The notes: generated by a model not told the origin, from the sequence alone. A DNA stretch of 64,000 bases from Prostheceraeus crozeri (GCA_907163375.1 CAJQUW010005310.1:248001-312000); one strand, 5' to 3'. Shown: positions 40,325 through 52,718, numbered from the stretch's first letter. Numbers and translations are program-made.

Positions 40325-41648
40325 CCTAGCCATCTTTCCATTAAGAATTTCAATAGAATATTCTACATCTTCTAGCAATAAACCATAAGCCATCAATGAT
40401 GTTGTGGAATTTTTCTTTTCAATATTAATTGTTACATCACAACCAGTCTTGATAATATCTTCAGATTGCGCACTTAAATCGAAACAGAAAACAGGATATA
40501 AATGTCTCCAATCTCCAGGAGTTAATTGTGGTTCAACTCCAAATTATATACAAAGATTTCTATAAGCATCATATCCTTCCATAAATGATTATTGGTATCA
40601 TCGAATCTTAGTGGATCAATTGGATATCGGGTTTGACTTAAAGCAACTTGTAAACTTCGAATTGTATCAATATGAAAAGGATTATTGTTCTTATCAAACT
40701 TGGAGAATTATTTCTTTGAAATGTCAGTAATAAATATCTTGGAGTATTCGAAGTTCTAGTAAAATGTCAGTCAAATCGTTGCTCTGAAAAAGTTACTGAA
40801 CTAGCCGTACGCTTTAGAAAATTTAATGGAATTGGTTTGTTAGTATTTAATCTTTTTGAAATAGCTGTTTCAACCTCTAAACTAGGAGTAATATGCTTAA
40901 TCCACTATTCAAGTCTATCAATTTTTAAATATGCTTTTTTTCGAGTCTTGCCAAAAAAGATTAATTCATTATTTGCTGTACGATGAATTATTAACTTAAA
41001 TTTTAATTGATATGATATTTTTTCATAATCTAAATATCGGAATAATGGAGACAATGACCAATTTACTGTCTGTTTACTTTTCTTGTTAAATTCACGTCTT
41101 TCTTTATATGCACTATTGTTTGTTTTATTTAAATGATTTGCAATATTTTCTACATCTTTCGCAATTCCTGCTGCATCTGTTACAGCGTGAGTTAAATCAT
41201 CAACAATTATACCATCATAAGTATCAGGAAACCAACCTTCGACTTCATGCTTTTTATTATTTTCATCAATTGTTACAAATCTAAGCATTGTATCAATTAC
41301 ACCTGGAGAATCACTTATTGTTTGTATATTTTGAGTTGCAACATCTAAACGCATTTGTGTAAATAATCTTGGAAAGAAATTATTCTCTAATGCAATATTA
41401 TCGGTATCTGGTAATGGTGTTGTAAAATTGGCATCACTATAGAAAGAATAATCACAGTGTAAAAAGGAATCAGGTAAATATAAATAACTTTGCTGATTAT
41501 CAACTTCAAAAATTAAATCTCCTCCAGTATTTACTCTACTGGAAGATCCGGGATTCATAGCAACTCTTATATAGTCATTCTTTTTTTGATTGTAACTGAC
41601 GAACGGAGGATCGTCTAATCTAAATTTATTTTCGATGATAGAAGACAT
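40325..41648 (-). pseudogene. Major capsid protein of Polinton-2, broken
   Basis: The N-terminal 247 residues (from ATG 41648) have the jelly-roll pattern of Polinton capsid proteins (GSSSRVNTGGDLIFEVDNQQ, YLYLPDSFLHCDYSF, NNFFPRLFTQMRLDVATQN, KTVNWSLSPLFRYLDYEK). The remainder toward 40325 is recognisable but damaged. Several breaks. Confidence 0.8.
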
Positions 41649-41759
41649 TTTTAAAAAAATAATTTGACTTTATTTTACTAAAAAAATTTTACTAAAAAAA
41701 TTTTACTAAAAACTTCTACTAAAAAAAATTTAACTAAAAAATTGTACTAAAATATAATT

Positions 41760-42213
41760 TTAGAATTTTGCGAGACCATTACCTCTTATTTCTTCAATTA
41801 AACGTTCTAAGGCTACGCCTGATTTCTTCTCCTGTTTACTATCAGGTACTATGTTAGCAATTTTGTTTTTTGTTTCCTCTGAAAGTTTTTGTAATTTTTT
41901 TAGTTCTTCTGAATCATTCTTAAGTTTACGAATAGTTTCTAGTTGTTTTAATTCGTTTTGAGACTTAACAGCATTTGATATTGCACTAGCTGTACTACCT
42001 ATAGCAGCTGCTCCTTTTGCAGCAGATGTAATCAAATATTTATTATTTTTAATTAAGTTAACGATACTTCCAATACCAGAAAAGATGCCAGCCCCTTATT
42101 TTTGAATTGTTTCTACACTGTCATAATGGTAAACAGATTTCATAGATGGTTCATGAGCAATTTTTTTATTTGAAGCAAAATGCTTAAGATTGTATTGATA
42201 AATTATAGGCATT
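41760..42213 (-). pseudogene. Minor capsid or membrane-active protein of Polinton-2, broken
   Basis: An N-terminal segment is followed by a Gly/Ile amphipathic stretch (GAGIFSGIGSIV), an Ala/Ser-rich helix and a charged coiled-coil-like C-terminal half (NELKQLETIRKLKNDSEEL). The layout recalls adenovirus protein VI, which disrupts endosomes, but similarity is weak. About one break. Confidence 0.4.
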
Positions 42214-42257
42214 TTTTAGGAATAAATTTGACTTCTGGGAAAAAAATATTTACGATT

Positions 42258-42288
42258 GGTTAGTAACCTGAGGACCTGAGATCCGATT
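42258..42288. repeat. Inverted, degenerate copy of the GGACC hairpin unit
   Basis: GGTTAGTAACCTGAGGACCT followed by GAGATCCGATT, the reverse complement of the unit at 40292 with changes in the stem. It overlaps the end of the minus-strand coiled-coil gene. Confidence 0.65.
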
Positions 42289-42631
42289 AAGATTTACGTT
42301 TGTGAATGGACAACAACTTCGTGATAACTTTATTAATTTTCCGTTGCACGTTATCTATTGCGTCAAGCAGCGTGTGATGTACTTTTATTTCTTTTCTATT
42401 AACTTGCATTTTCTGCTGATTAATTTTCAACGCCGTTTTAAGACCATTCAATTGAACTTTAAGAACATCTAAACGATTTTTAACAGCATCTAACTGTTCT
42501 TTATTTCCTTTAAAGTTTTCTTGTAAATTTTTCTTTAATTCATTTTCTAAACTGATTTTAAGAGTTTTCATTTCATCAACTTTTTGATTAAGTGAGTTTA
42601 CTTCATTTATTATTCTATTCATCTTTTTCAT
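42287..42631 (-). CDS. Coiled-coil protein of Polinton-2
   Basis: 114 residues, nearly all predicted helix with regular Leu/Ile/Val heptads (VNSLNQKVDEMKTLKISLENEL, KNRLDVLKVQLNGLKTAL). It follows the fibre-like gene on the same strand and may be the continuation of the same product. A structural stalk is likely; no catalytic motif is present. Confidence 0.5.
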   Translation of the reverse strand: MKKMNRIINEVNSLNQKVDEMKTLKISLENELKKNLQENFKGNKEQLDAVKNRLDVLKVQLNGLKTALKINQQKMQVNRKEIKVHHTLLDAIDNVQRKINKVITKLLSIHKRKS

Positions 42632-42659
42632 TTGTTGAGTAATTTTAGAACTTAATTCA

Positions 42660-43172
42660 TCAACACTGTTTTGGAATGTAGTTTGTAACTGCTTTAATTT
42701 GTTTAATTCTTTCAGGTAGTTTTTCTATTTCATCTTCTAATTGTTCTTTCAATAGTTGTATCTGATGTTTATTTTTAATGACTGCAGATTTTAACTTTAT
42801 AGAAAGTAATATTAAAATTTTTGATTGTTCTGAAATATTTTTAAAAAGTTTTGCTATATCTGCTTCTAGCTCTCTATCCTTTTCATCAAGTTTTAATAAT
42901 TTTTCGTTTAATGATTTGTCATTAAGTCTAAGCAACTTAAATTCATTCATCAGTGGAACCAAAACATCGTTTATATATTTTTCTTTTAAGTCATTGATTT
43001 GTGTATCAACATATTGTTTATTTGTTAACTCTGTATTTTGTTGCGGAAGAATAGAAGGATGCAATGGACCAGATAAAACGTCTCCAGTTTTCATGATATA
43101 ATTTTCTATTTCTATTTCTAATTCACGATTATTCGGGATATATGCACCTCCACCAACATTTGGTAACATCAT
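42660..43172 (-). CDS. Fibre-like coiled-coil protein of Polinton-2
   Basis: 170 residues. Residues about 28-62 read MKTGDVLSGPLHPSILP then TNKQYVDTQINDLKEK, the pattern MxGxLxxP...NKxYVD common in phage tail-fibre proteins, just before a long coiled coil (about 60-165). This suggests a trimeric fibre with an attachment segment. It lies in the capsid cluster near the capsid gene. Fibre function is inference from the motif. Confidence 0.6.
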   Translation of the reverse strand: MMLPNVGGGAYIPNNRELEIEIENYIMKTGDVLSGPLHPSILPQQNTELTNKQYVDTQINDLKEKYINDVLVPLMNEFKLLRLNDKSLNEKLLKLDEKDRELEADIAKLFKNISEQSKILILLSIKLKSAVIKNKHQIQLLKEQLEDEIEKLPERIKQIKAVTNYIPKQC

Positions 43173-43248
43173 TTTTTAACAATAAAAAAGTAATTTTTTT
43201 ATATAATGAGAAAAAAAAATAAAATTTTTTCTAATAAAAATAAAAAAA

Positions 43249-44517
43249 TGGAAAAAGCAAATTTGAAAAAATTATATTCGCCCGTATCATCCTGTTCTTC
43301 TTATTCGACGAGATCATCGGGATTTGAAAATTAATATTTTGATAATAATAATAATCCATGTATAGATGTTAATATTTTATTTGAATTACAAGCCAAAATA
43401 TTTAGAGAACAGACTTCCATAGAAACTAACTATTGTATTTTCCCGAGGGATCCATTTATTAAATTTATGGATATTGTAAGTAAGTATAATTATCTTGCTT
43501 ATGTAGAATTAAATAAAGAAAATATGGTTATAATTGGTCACAATTATGTTTATGGATTTATTAGAGCAGTGTTACCAAGTAGTGATACAGATTGGATTGA
43601 AACTAAAACTATCAATTATATCAACATTAGAGAATTAGTAAAAAAATTAAAATCTTTCTCAAAAGAAAAAATTAGATTATTTGTTGATGAGTTTAATCAA
43701 TATAATATTCATATTGAAAGTAAAAAACATAACGAAGAATTATTATGCCGAGTTTATTATAGAGATACAATTTATAAAAAAGAAACATCAGAAATGCCAC
43801 AAAGATATGATGATGATACTTATATAGGGTTATATTCAAATTTAAATATTAATTTATTAAAATCTTATATAAATGGATTAGCTCAACAAGAGAAAATTTA
43901 TATGTGGACAACACCTTATTAATTATTAATGACCATAATCATAATAATTTTAAAGAATCTGATAATAATAATTTTAAAGAATCTTATAATAATAATTTTA
44001 AAGAATCTTATAATAATAATGATGATGATAATATAGATGATGATAATATAGATGATGATTCTGAAACATCTGAAAAAGGTGTAAATGGTAACAAAGATTA
44101 TAAAAATATTAGTAATTATTAAAATTTAAGTGAAGAAAAACTTATATTTCAACATGATATTAATACTACAGATAATCAAAATTTATCTAAATTTCATTTT
44201 CTTACAATTGAAAATAATAATGATGGAATAGTTGAAGATACTGTTAGACAACTATGTGTCCGGTCTACAAAATTTAAATTAGGATTTACATCTAATCAAT
44301 TTAAAATTTTATCATCTTTAATAAAAACTAAAAATGATTCAGATTATGATGGTGTTATTAAATTTTCCAAAAGAGATCAAAGACCAATATTTTTCTCTAT
44401 TATATTATTATCAAATAATAAATATAATTTGGAATTAGATATTCCTATCAGGGAATGGCATCCTATACCAAAAAGTGTAATTTATGATGTTGAAGAATCA
44501 ATTTATCATGATGATTA
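43249..44517 (+). pseudogene. Unrecognised Polinton-2 gene, broken
   Basis: The largest piece, 43467-43922, encodes a mixed strand/helix protein (MVIIGHNYVYGFIRAVLP, YINIRELVKKLKSF, IRLFVDEFNQYNIHIES). Next comes an Asn/Asp-rich low-complexity tract (FKESYNNN repeats, 43940-44060), and another structured stretch lies up to 44517. The alternation of a helix with paired strands is faintly like a sliding clamp, but I cannot support a name. A few breaks. Confidence 0.35.
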
Positions 44518-45000
44518 AGAATAAATAGTTAGTGAAAATAAATTTAAATTATCTTTCGATAAAACGTTATATGATAAAACGTTATATGATATTTGATATA
44601 TATATATATGAAAAGTTAATGCGACAAACAAAATAAAATAACTAAGGAACGTGAAATATATAATAATATAAAATAACTCTCAAGACCTTGACATTAGAAT
44701 GTTTATATCAAAAATTAAAACACAAATTTTTTCTTTAAAAAATTAAAAATGGAAAATACCAAGTTTTATTGTAACTTATGTAAAAAAAATTGCAAACAAA
44801 AAGAAGTTAACAACCTCATTTACAAAGTAAATTGCATTTACAAAATGTAGATCGAGTTGATGAAGGAAATATATTAAAATTAAATAATTATAAAAACTAT
44901 CTAGAGACATTACCTACTGATATAAAAGTTAAAAAAATATTTGATGATTATTCACATTCGGAATATGAAAAAGTTTTTAATAGTGAAGATGAACATGTAC

Positions 45001-45145
45001 GAACCGAAGGTTCTAGGGCTTCGCCCGCACCAGATGGAAGATATTCATTCATTTAGCGATACTGATGAATTTAACGAAATAGATGAATTTGATGAAACTA
45101 AAAAACCGATGAAGCGGAACGAACCGAAGGTTCTAGGGCTTCGCC
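45001..45145. repeat. Two copies, 120 bp apart, of a GC-rich double triloop hairpin
   Basis: GAACCGAAGGTTC and GGGCTTCGCCC (stem 5, loop GAA; stem 4, loop TTC) stand side by side at 45001-45025. GAACCGAAGGTTC with GGCTTCGCC recurs at 45121-45145. They contrast sharply with the AT-rich context. Confidence 0.75.
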
Positions 45146-45215
45146 AGTAACAGATATAAAATATTTATTTAATGAATCTGTTGAACATAATGAAACCGAT
45201 GAAACTTTTTATAAT

Positions 45216-48200
45216 GTGTTAACAAACTTTTTCAAAATATTTAAGAAATCTTTCAAATGTTATATGAATGTAGAAGTACTTTATACAAAAAATGGACCTG
45301 ATGGAATTCCTGAAGAAATAATACAAGGACATTTTGTAAATTCGCAAGACACTCATAATGTAAATGATATACAACCCATATTTGAATCGATGATAAATAA
45401 ATTAGAAAATTGTATAATCGAGGCCCAGTTACATGAATCTGGTTGGAGATTTGTTAAAATACTATCTAAGAAAACAGCAATTGATAAATATAAAAATAAT
45501 ACTGGTGGTAGTTATGTTCCCTTACCTTTCAGTTCACCACAAATAATCCACATAAAAAATGAAGATGATTATTGTTTTCTGTGGAGTATTATAGCACATT
45601 TACATCCTGCAGAATATCACAAAGAAAGACTAAGTCATTATGCCAAAAAAGAATATATAAATGAGTTTGATCTTTCTGATGGTTTAGATGAATTTCCATA
45701 TGATTATAATAGCTTAATAAAGTTTCATAAAAAGAATAAAAATTTAATAGAAGTAAATGTTTTTGAATTAAATGTGAATTATGTTTCTATTGGTGATATT
45801 ACTCCATTTTACTCAGATTCAAAAAAATTTATTTGAATAATAAAAATTTATGTCAATCAGAAATAGTATACAATAAAAGAGGAAATTACATGCATCATAT
45901 TATTTTTTACCAAGGAAAAATAATATTTACTGAAAAATTTGAAATTGTTAAAACACTATCACCAATAATGATTAATCATAATAATTATATAGGACGTAAT
46001 GATGATTATGATTACAATTATTCATCTTTATCTTTAGAATATCAGCAAAAATTACAAAATTTAAATATAAGTTTACAAAAATGTAAAACAGATTATTTTC
46101 AACAAACAAAAATATTAGTACAAGAATATGGCCATAAATATCAAAATAAGATAGAGACGATCCAAAAATTAAATGAAGACAATAAAGAATTAGATAATGA
46201 AGAAAATGAAACCAATCAAAAAAAATGAATGTTTAAAAAAATGTCAACAACAATATAAAGAACAATATGATAAAGAGTATAATTATCAGCTACAAATATT
46301 AAATCAAAATTATCAACAGTCTGAAAAAGATATATCGATTTAACACATGAAACATATCAAGAAAAAATTGAAAAATTAAAACAAACAAAACAATCAGCAC
46401 AAGCGAATATATTATATTATCAGGGTCATTTTATATTGTGTAAAGATGTTTCTATATTTACAAAAACTTCAGATAATGATAATTTTTTCACTGTCTCCAA
46501 TGTATGACGAGCTTTAGAACTAAAGAAGAAATGAATAGACATTTGGAGAATTGCCAACAAAACGAAGCAGTTGAAAATACTTTTCCTAAAGATGGTTATT
46601 TAATTTATAATAGACATTATTTGAAAAAAAAGTACGCTTTACTATCTATTGTGATTTCGAAGCATATAATGTTAACATAACACAAAATTCTGATAATGGT
46701 AAATATGAAAAAGTGCACCTGAAAAAGTGCATCTGAACAAAGTAAAGAAAAACATTTATTTGAACAAAAAACATTATGTTGGGGAATGTACATTCATTCA
46801 AATTATCCTGAATTGTTTAAATCAGAACATTATCAATACTATGGTGAAGATAGTTCAGAAATGTTTACAAAGAAAGTAGAAGAATTACAAGGACGTTTTT
46901 CACAATTGCTTAAAACAAATATACCAATGCTTCCATTAACGGATGAAGAAAAAAATAATTTTGTTAATGAAATAAAATGTTTTTACTGTGGAAAAGAATT
47001 TACAAATAATTATAAACCTGGCAGAGGTAGATATCTTGATAAGCGAAGCGACGGCTCTGCCGACAAAGTAAAAGATCATGATCATCTAAATGGATTCTAT
47101 AGAGGTGCAGCACATAATTCTTGTAATCTTAATGCTAATAAATTCAGATATAACTTTGTTCCTTCATATTTCTATAATGGTTCTAAACATGATTTCCATT
47201 TAATAATGAAAAATTTATTTTCATCTGAAAAATTACAACAACAACAACAAATAAATGTACTATGTAAACAAGAAGAAGAATATTTTTCAATGCAATTAGG
47301 TTGTATTAGAATTTTAGATGCATTTAGATATTTTACTCCTTATTCATTAGATGTTATGGGAAAAACTTTGAAACCTGAACAATGTAAAATATTAAATAAA
47401 TATAATTTAAAACCTTTAAAAGGCATATTTCCATATGAATATTTAACTGGAGATATAAATAGAATAAATGAAACAATGAAAGAACGAAAACTTCCTCCAA
47501 TAAATAAATTTAAATCAACATTAAAACAATCACAATTATCTGAAGAAGACTATGCAGAAGCTGAAAAGAATTGGAGAGAGATAAATTGTAGAACAATGTA
47601 TGATTATGCAATGAAATATCTTCAGATAGATGTATTAATCCTTGCTGATCTTTTTGAAAACTTTCGTGATATGTGTTTAGAATATTACGGAATAGATCCA
47701 TGTTATTGTTATTCTACACCAGGTTTAACATGGTTAGCAGGATTAAAACATACTGGTGTTAAACTTAAGCATTATAAAGAGAATACATATAATAAATTAT
47801 TATTTTTTGAATCTGGAATTAGAGGTGGAGTTTCATCAGTTTTAGGTAATCGTTATGTACAGTGTTACAATAAAAAAGTAAATCCTCATGAATATGGAAT
47901 AATGAAACCTTTATCTCCAGAAGAAAGCGATCAGTTTATAAAATTGTTTAATCAAAATATAGAAGGACTTATATCAAATGAAGTTAGTCAAGCAGCAGTT
48001 GATGAATTCATGAGAGAAAACTATTTGTTATGTTATGATTTTAATAGCTTATATTCTTCTTGCATGATACAAGAATTACCAACAGATGAAATGTCATGGT
48101 GTAATATTCTTGATTATCAAAAAACACATGATGGAAATCATAATTTTGGTTATATATATGAAGTTGATTTAGTATACCCTGATTATATAAAAGGCGCAAC

Positions 48201-49218
48201 AAAATATTATCCTTTCTGTCCCGAAAACAAAATTCCCAATATAGAAGAATTTTCAGATTATCAAAAATCTATAATTCCTAAGAAATACAGACCAACAAAA
48301 AAACTTATGTTAACACAAGGTAATAAAGGAAAGTATGTTGTTGAAGGAAGAATGTTAGATTGGTATTTAGAACATGGAATGATTCTCACTAAAATACATA
48401 GAAAACTAGAGTATAGAAAATCTAGGTGGTTAAAAAATTATATAGAGTTCAATATTGAAAAACATAAAATAGCTAAAAGAAATAAAGATGATTTTGGAAA
48501 CGTGTTCTTCAAATTAATGAATAATGCATTTTATGTTAAGACTTTAGAAAATGTGCGTAATAGACAAAATATTGAAATAGTTTATGATAGAGATAGGTTT
48601 CAAAATTTAACAAGGAAACCTACATATAAAAGAACTACTAGATTTAGTGATAATCTATGTGTTGCACATTTACGTCGAATCAGCGTAAAACATAATAAGT
48701 TTAATTTTATTGGATTCACTATATTAGAATTAGCTAAACTATTTATGCATAGATTTATATATGATTATTTAGCACCTGCTTATGGCAAAAACTAAAAATT
48801 ACACTTTACAGATACCGATTCTGTTTTCTTAGAATTAACAATACCGTATAATTCTTCACTTGATAAAGAAATTAATGAAGTAAAAGATATCATTCATCCT
48901 TCTGATTTATGTAAAGTAAAAGATGAACTAAAAGGAAATGAAGATTTCATAACAGAAGCTATATTTTCAAAATCTAAATGTTATTGTTATAATACAACTA
49001 ATAATATTAAAACACACAAAACATTAAAAGGAGTTTCAAAGGCATCAGTGGCTAATCAAATAACATTACAAGATTATAAAAATGTATTATTTAATAATGA
49101 AATAAAAACAGCATGTAATTATAGACTTAATTCAAAGAAACATAAAATGTATTTAAAAGAAGAACATAAATTAGCATTAGATCCATTTGATGATAAAAGA
49201 AAAATTTTACCTTTTTAA
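45216..49218 (+). pseudogene. Protein-primed DNA polymerase B of Polinton-2, broken
   Basis: The N-terminal part (ESGWRFVKIL..SYVPLPF..NEDDYCFLWSIIAHLHP) is the usual animal-Polinton pPolB start. Later parts include an endonuclease-VII-like zinc motif (CFYCGKEF..KDHDHLNG..HNSCN, near 46980-47130), Exo III (YLQIDVLILADLF), polymerase motif A (YDFNSLYSSCM, near 48040), motif B (KLMNNAFYVKTLEN, near 48510) and motif C (TDTDSVF, near 48808), ending near 49218. The stretch at 44749-45215 may belong to it but is unclear. Roughly half a dozen breaks. Confidence 0.85.
47041..47066. repeat. GC-rich triloop hairpins inside the polymerase gene
   Basis: AAGCGAAGCGACGGCTCTGC region: GC-GAA-GC and CGGC-TCT-GCCG, again short stems with 3-base loops. 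They lie in a loop of the endonuclease-like domain between its first Cys pair and the DHDH motif, without disturbing the local frame. Confidence 0.55.
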
Positions 49219-49304
49219 TTTTCTAATTTCTAAGATAGACAAATTTGATATAAATATAAAATAAAAAAATAAAATATTATAACACTATATTTGTATATTT
49301 TTTA

Positions 49305-50055
49305 TCACTCGGTAAACAAATCTTCTATAACTCTATCATGAATTTTTTTATCAATATTAATTGTAATGAAGCCATAATCTTTTGACCAAGCATTGTTGCA
49401 CGATTGTTTAAATTCATCTTTATTTCTTACACATAAATCTCTTAACAAATCACTTAAGTTTCTTGCATTTATTTCAAATAGTATAAATATATTTGCATTC
49501 TTTCTAATAACACTTCCGTCTAATGAATACATACTTTGTGTTAAAGAAAAACACTACAGTTATTATGTCTACCTCTTGCGAAATAATTTTTCTGAACTGA
49601 CTGATTTTTATCATTAACACAATCATCAAAAATTACACAATGTTTCATTGTTTTATCTAGTTTACTAGGATCTTGCATATTACCACTATCATCTATTAAT
49701 TGTATCTTTATATGCTTATTTTTATTGGATTCAACTAACTGATTATTTTTTGCTGCTTCTTCACACCACGAACTTATTTCTTCTTCATCTTCAGATTTTT
49801 CATATTCTTTGAATAATGAAGCAATTGCTGTTTTTTTAAGATTATTTTCAAATCCATATTTTAAAAATTGATAGACGGGTTGTTCTGCTGTTGTTGTATA
49901 AATTATAAGATTGTTATAATCCAAAAAATTTGGAGTCGTGAAAATTTAAAACAATACGTTTTACCACAACCTGATCTTCCACAAAGAACTGACAAAACTT
50001 TATTAGATAAATTTGAATGATGATTAAATTTGAGTTTTTTTATTTAATGGGGGCA
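49305..50055 (-). pseudogene. Packaging ATPase (FtsK/A32 type) of Polinton-2, broken
   Basis: A Walker A motif (GRSGCGKT) near 49975, a Walker B-like CVIFDDCVND near 49630 and the YFARGRHNNCSVF / CNNAWSKDYGF segments are those of Polinton ATPases. Read leftward, tail to tail with pPolB. A few breaks. Confidence 0.75.
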
Positions 50056-50119
50056 CTTCACTCATTTTTTAATAAAAAGATTTTATTTTTGTTTTAAAAG
50101 AAGAAGAAGAACATTAAAC

Positions 50120-50943
50120 TTCTCTAGCTTCGCGTGGGAGTTTATACCTCCCGAACCAAAAGATCTATCATAATCTCTTCACCTCCAAAATTTATTTATT
50201 TTCCTTTCTCATCAGTGATTCTAATGATAATGTTGTTAATAGTTTTTCTTGTAATAGGGAAATGTATTAATGTTTGTGGAATTACATTTAGTCTATTACC
50301 AATGGGTACAGTAAAAGCTGGAAAACTGAATATTAAATTTGACAATTTACCATTTATATATCCTCCTTCAATAATGTCACAATGTACAACAATTGAATTT
50401 ATTTCAGTTATTTTTGGAATCTTCTCACCTAAATGATAACCTTGACTATAGGTTTGTTTATCAAATCCTAATAGCTTTGACGATGATCTATCATGATTAA
50501 AATCAACTTGATGATTTTCGTCTAAAGTAAGAGAAAATTTATTAACTGCCGGTTCAACTGCAAAATGTAATTGTTTCTTATCTTTAAATGGTATACCTAA
50601 ATGTCTCTTAATTTCATTTGATATTGATTCAACTTCAAGAACCAGGAAGAAAAGTTAGTATTTTCCACGTTTTACCTTTATCAGTAGAATAACTAAATTG
50701 ATCATTCACATCTTTGATAACGCTTTGAATAGTGTTAAATGAGGAGAAACTAGTCAATGCAATTTGATAATTTTTATTTTGTTCCAAATGTAGAATGGGT
50801 TCTAAATTACAAGTGTGTGATGAAGTAGTTGTCATAATTTTTAACGTCGTACTAAATTTTGATGAACCCAAAATCTCTGTTAAATTTTCTAAATGATTAT
50901 TAATTTTGTCAAAATCTACTGATGATAATTCTCTCGAAGACAT
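50120..50943 (-). pseudogene. Penton-like protein (PY) of Polinton-2, broken
   Basis: N-terminal LEPILHLEQNKNYQIALTSF and YSTDKGKTWKILTFLPGS, then LLGFDKQTY..NSIVVHCDIIEGGYINGK, match the Polinton penton jelly roll and parallel the Polinton-1 penton-like genes. Single-copy and of normal length here. A few breaks. Confidence 0.7.
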
Positions 50944-50959
50944 TTTTTAACTAAAAATT

Positions 50960-51040
50960 TAAATAAATATTATAGATAAAAATCGTAGATAAAAATCATA
51001 GATAAAAATCATAAATAAAAATCATAGATAAAAATTAGAA
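50960..51040. repeat. 12-bp AT-rich tandem repeat
   Basis: About six copies of GATAAAAATCAT, upstream (minus-strand sense) of the penton gene. Confidence 0.75.
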
Positions 51041-51105
51041 ACAACATATTTCAGCTATACTTTTATAATACTCTTCATTAAGAATCTTCTTTTCTAACAG
51101 TCTTT

Positions 51106-51705
51106 TCAATATAGCATGAATTTCATTGAAACTAGAATTATGTCCTTCTTTTTTATTGCCGATATTAAAATATTTAATCTATTTAGTAATTCTTGTGGAT
51201 CATCTGGTAAAAATACAGTTGTTTCTGTTTTAAAACCTTTCCCTACTTTAACTCCCGCTGATAATAAAGTTTCTAATTGTTTATAACGCCTAACAGATTT
51301 CGTTACACCAACTCTATCTAACAAAGCTTTATATTTTACAAGATCTTCTACAACATAATTTTTTAAATCTGCTCCTCTCAAAAGATCAACAAAATTTCTA
51401 TCTAAACTAAAAGGTGATTTATCTGGCGTAGAAATTAACCCCCGTAAAGGTTGTGGAAATATTTCTTTTCCACCAAGATAAAATCTTGCAAATAATTTTT
51501 TATCTAGAAAGAAAGTAGAATGTTCAAATAACATAGATTTTGGTAATTTTTTATCTATGTTTGCTTCTATCAAACCATAATCATCTAATAGTGTTTTAAG
51601 TACTGGATCCGCTATATTAATATGTTTTTCAAGAGTTTTAAATGGTTCGATAGTTTTTTCATAATCAGTTTTTACTTCTTCAGTTAATTTTAATTGATTA
51701 AACAT
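51106..51705 (-). CDS. Unrecognised Polinton-2 protein
   Basis: About 200 codons of globular-looking protein (SMLFEHSTFFLDKKLFARFY, GLISTPDKSPFSLDRNFVDLL, LLDRVGVTKSVRRYKQLETLL). More coding sequence of the same gene may lie upstream to about 51830. Its position between penton and the right end recalls an uncharacterised gene of other animal Polintons. Not named. Confidence 0.45.
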   Translation of the reverse strand: MFNQLKLTEEVKTDYEKTIEPFKTLEKHINIADPVLKTLLDDYGLIEANIDKKLPKSMLFEHSTFFLDKKLFARFYLGGKEIFPQPLRGLISTPDKSPFSLDRNFVDLLRGADLKNYVVEDLVKYKALLDRVGVTKSVRRYKQLETLLSAGVKVGKGFKTETTVFLPDDPQELLNRLNILISAIKKKDIILVSMKFMLY

Positions 51706-52149
51706 ATCAAATTGTATACCAGTTTTTTCATTCTATGTTGAAGATGATTTTCTTTCATAATATTTCTTTGTTTTATTAACTTTTCTAATTGTTGAATTCT
51801 TTTAAAATTATCAGCTCTAATTTTATCCATTTTTTTATGTTATATTTTAATATATATTTTTTTGATTATCAGCTTTAATTTTATCCATTTTATAAAATAT
51901 AATATTTGAATTTTGTGGTAACATTGGAATATATTTACTGAACAAATTGTTTTTTTATTGCTTTGTTGTCTGACATCTTTTAGTTTAAAGTTTTCTCGTT
52001 TTAAGTTTTGTTTAATAAAGTTTTGCTTAAATTTTCGCTTAAAGTTTTTAGTTCTTCTAAAAAAATTTTATCATTTTCTTCATTAGAAATTTTACCATCA
52101 CTAAAAGTTTTACCATCACTAGAATTTTTATCATCAACTTTTTCGGACT

Positions 52150-52718
52150 TTTAATGAAATGTTATTTTGTTAGCTTCATTAGCTATTTGATCAAATTTTT
52201 CAATCTCATCTAACGTAATAACATTATCATCACAGACTCTTTGAAAATAATAATGTAGTTTATCATAGACTTCTTTAATATGTAAATGTTTAGTTTTAAT
52301 GATTTTCGTTTCTTAGTAATTAAAGATTTATCTAACATTGTAACAAGTGAAGTTGTAAAAACACTCGTACCTGTTAAAGCTGTAGCAACTACTGGAATTA
52401 CTAAAACACCTGAAGATATAACAATTGTTAAAGCACCTAAACTTATTGTTAAGAATATGCCATTCCTTGTGTTACATTCTTAACTTTGGTCCATCTCTTT
52501 CTTAATTTTTCATAATGCTCTAATCTTAATAATAATTGAGATTCCTTATCTTTCATATACCTAACTCTATCTTTGTGTTTTTCTTTGTTCATTTTTTCAA
52601 TGTTCATCTTTTCAATGTCCATTAAAGTAGAACTACGTTCATATGATAACGAAGGATATATTCTTGCAGTTTCTTCCACTTTTGTTTCTTCCATTTTTAA
52701 AGAAATATTTTTAGTCAC
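52150..52718 (-). pseudogene. Right-end gene of Polinton-2 with charged helix and hydrophobic segments
   Basis: It starts inside the right inverted repeat; the left repeat therefore holds a copy of its 5' end. The first 85 codons are charged and helical (MDIEKMNIEKMNKEKHKDRVRY, LLLRLEHYEKLRKRW). Hydrophobic segments follow. It is broken. The function is unknown. Confidence 0.4.
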
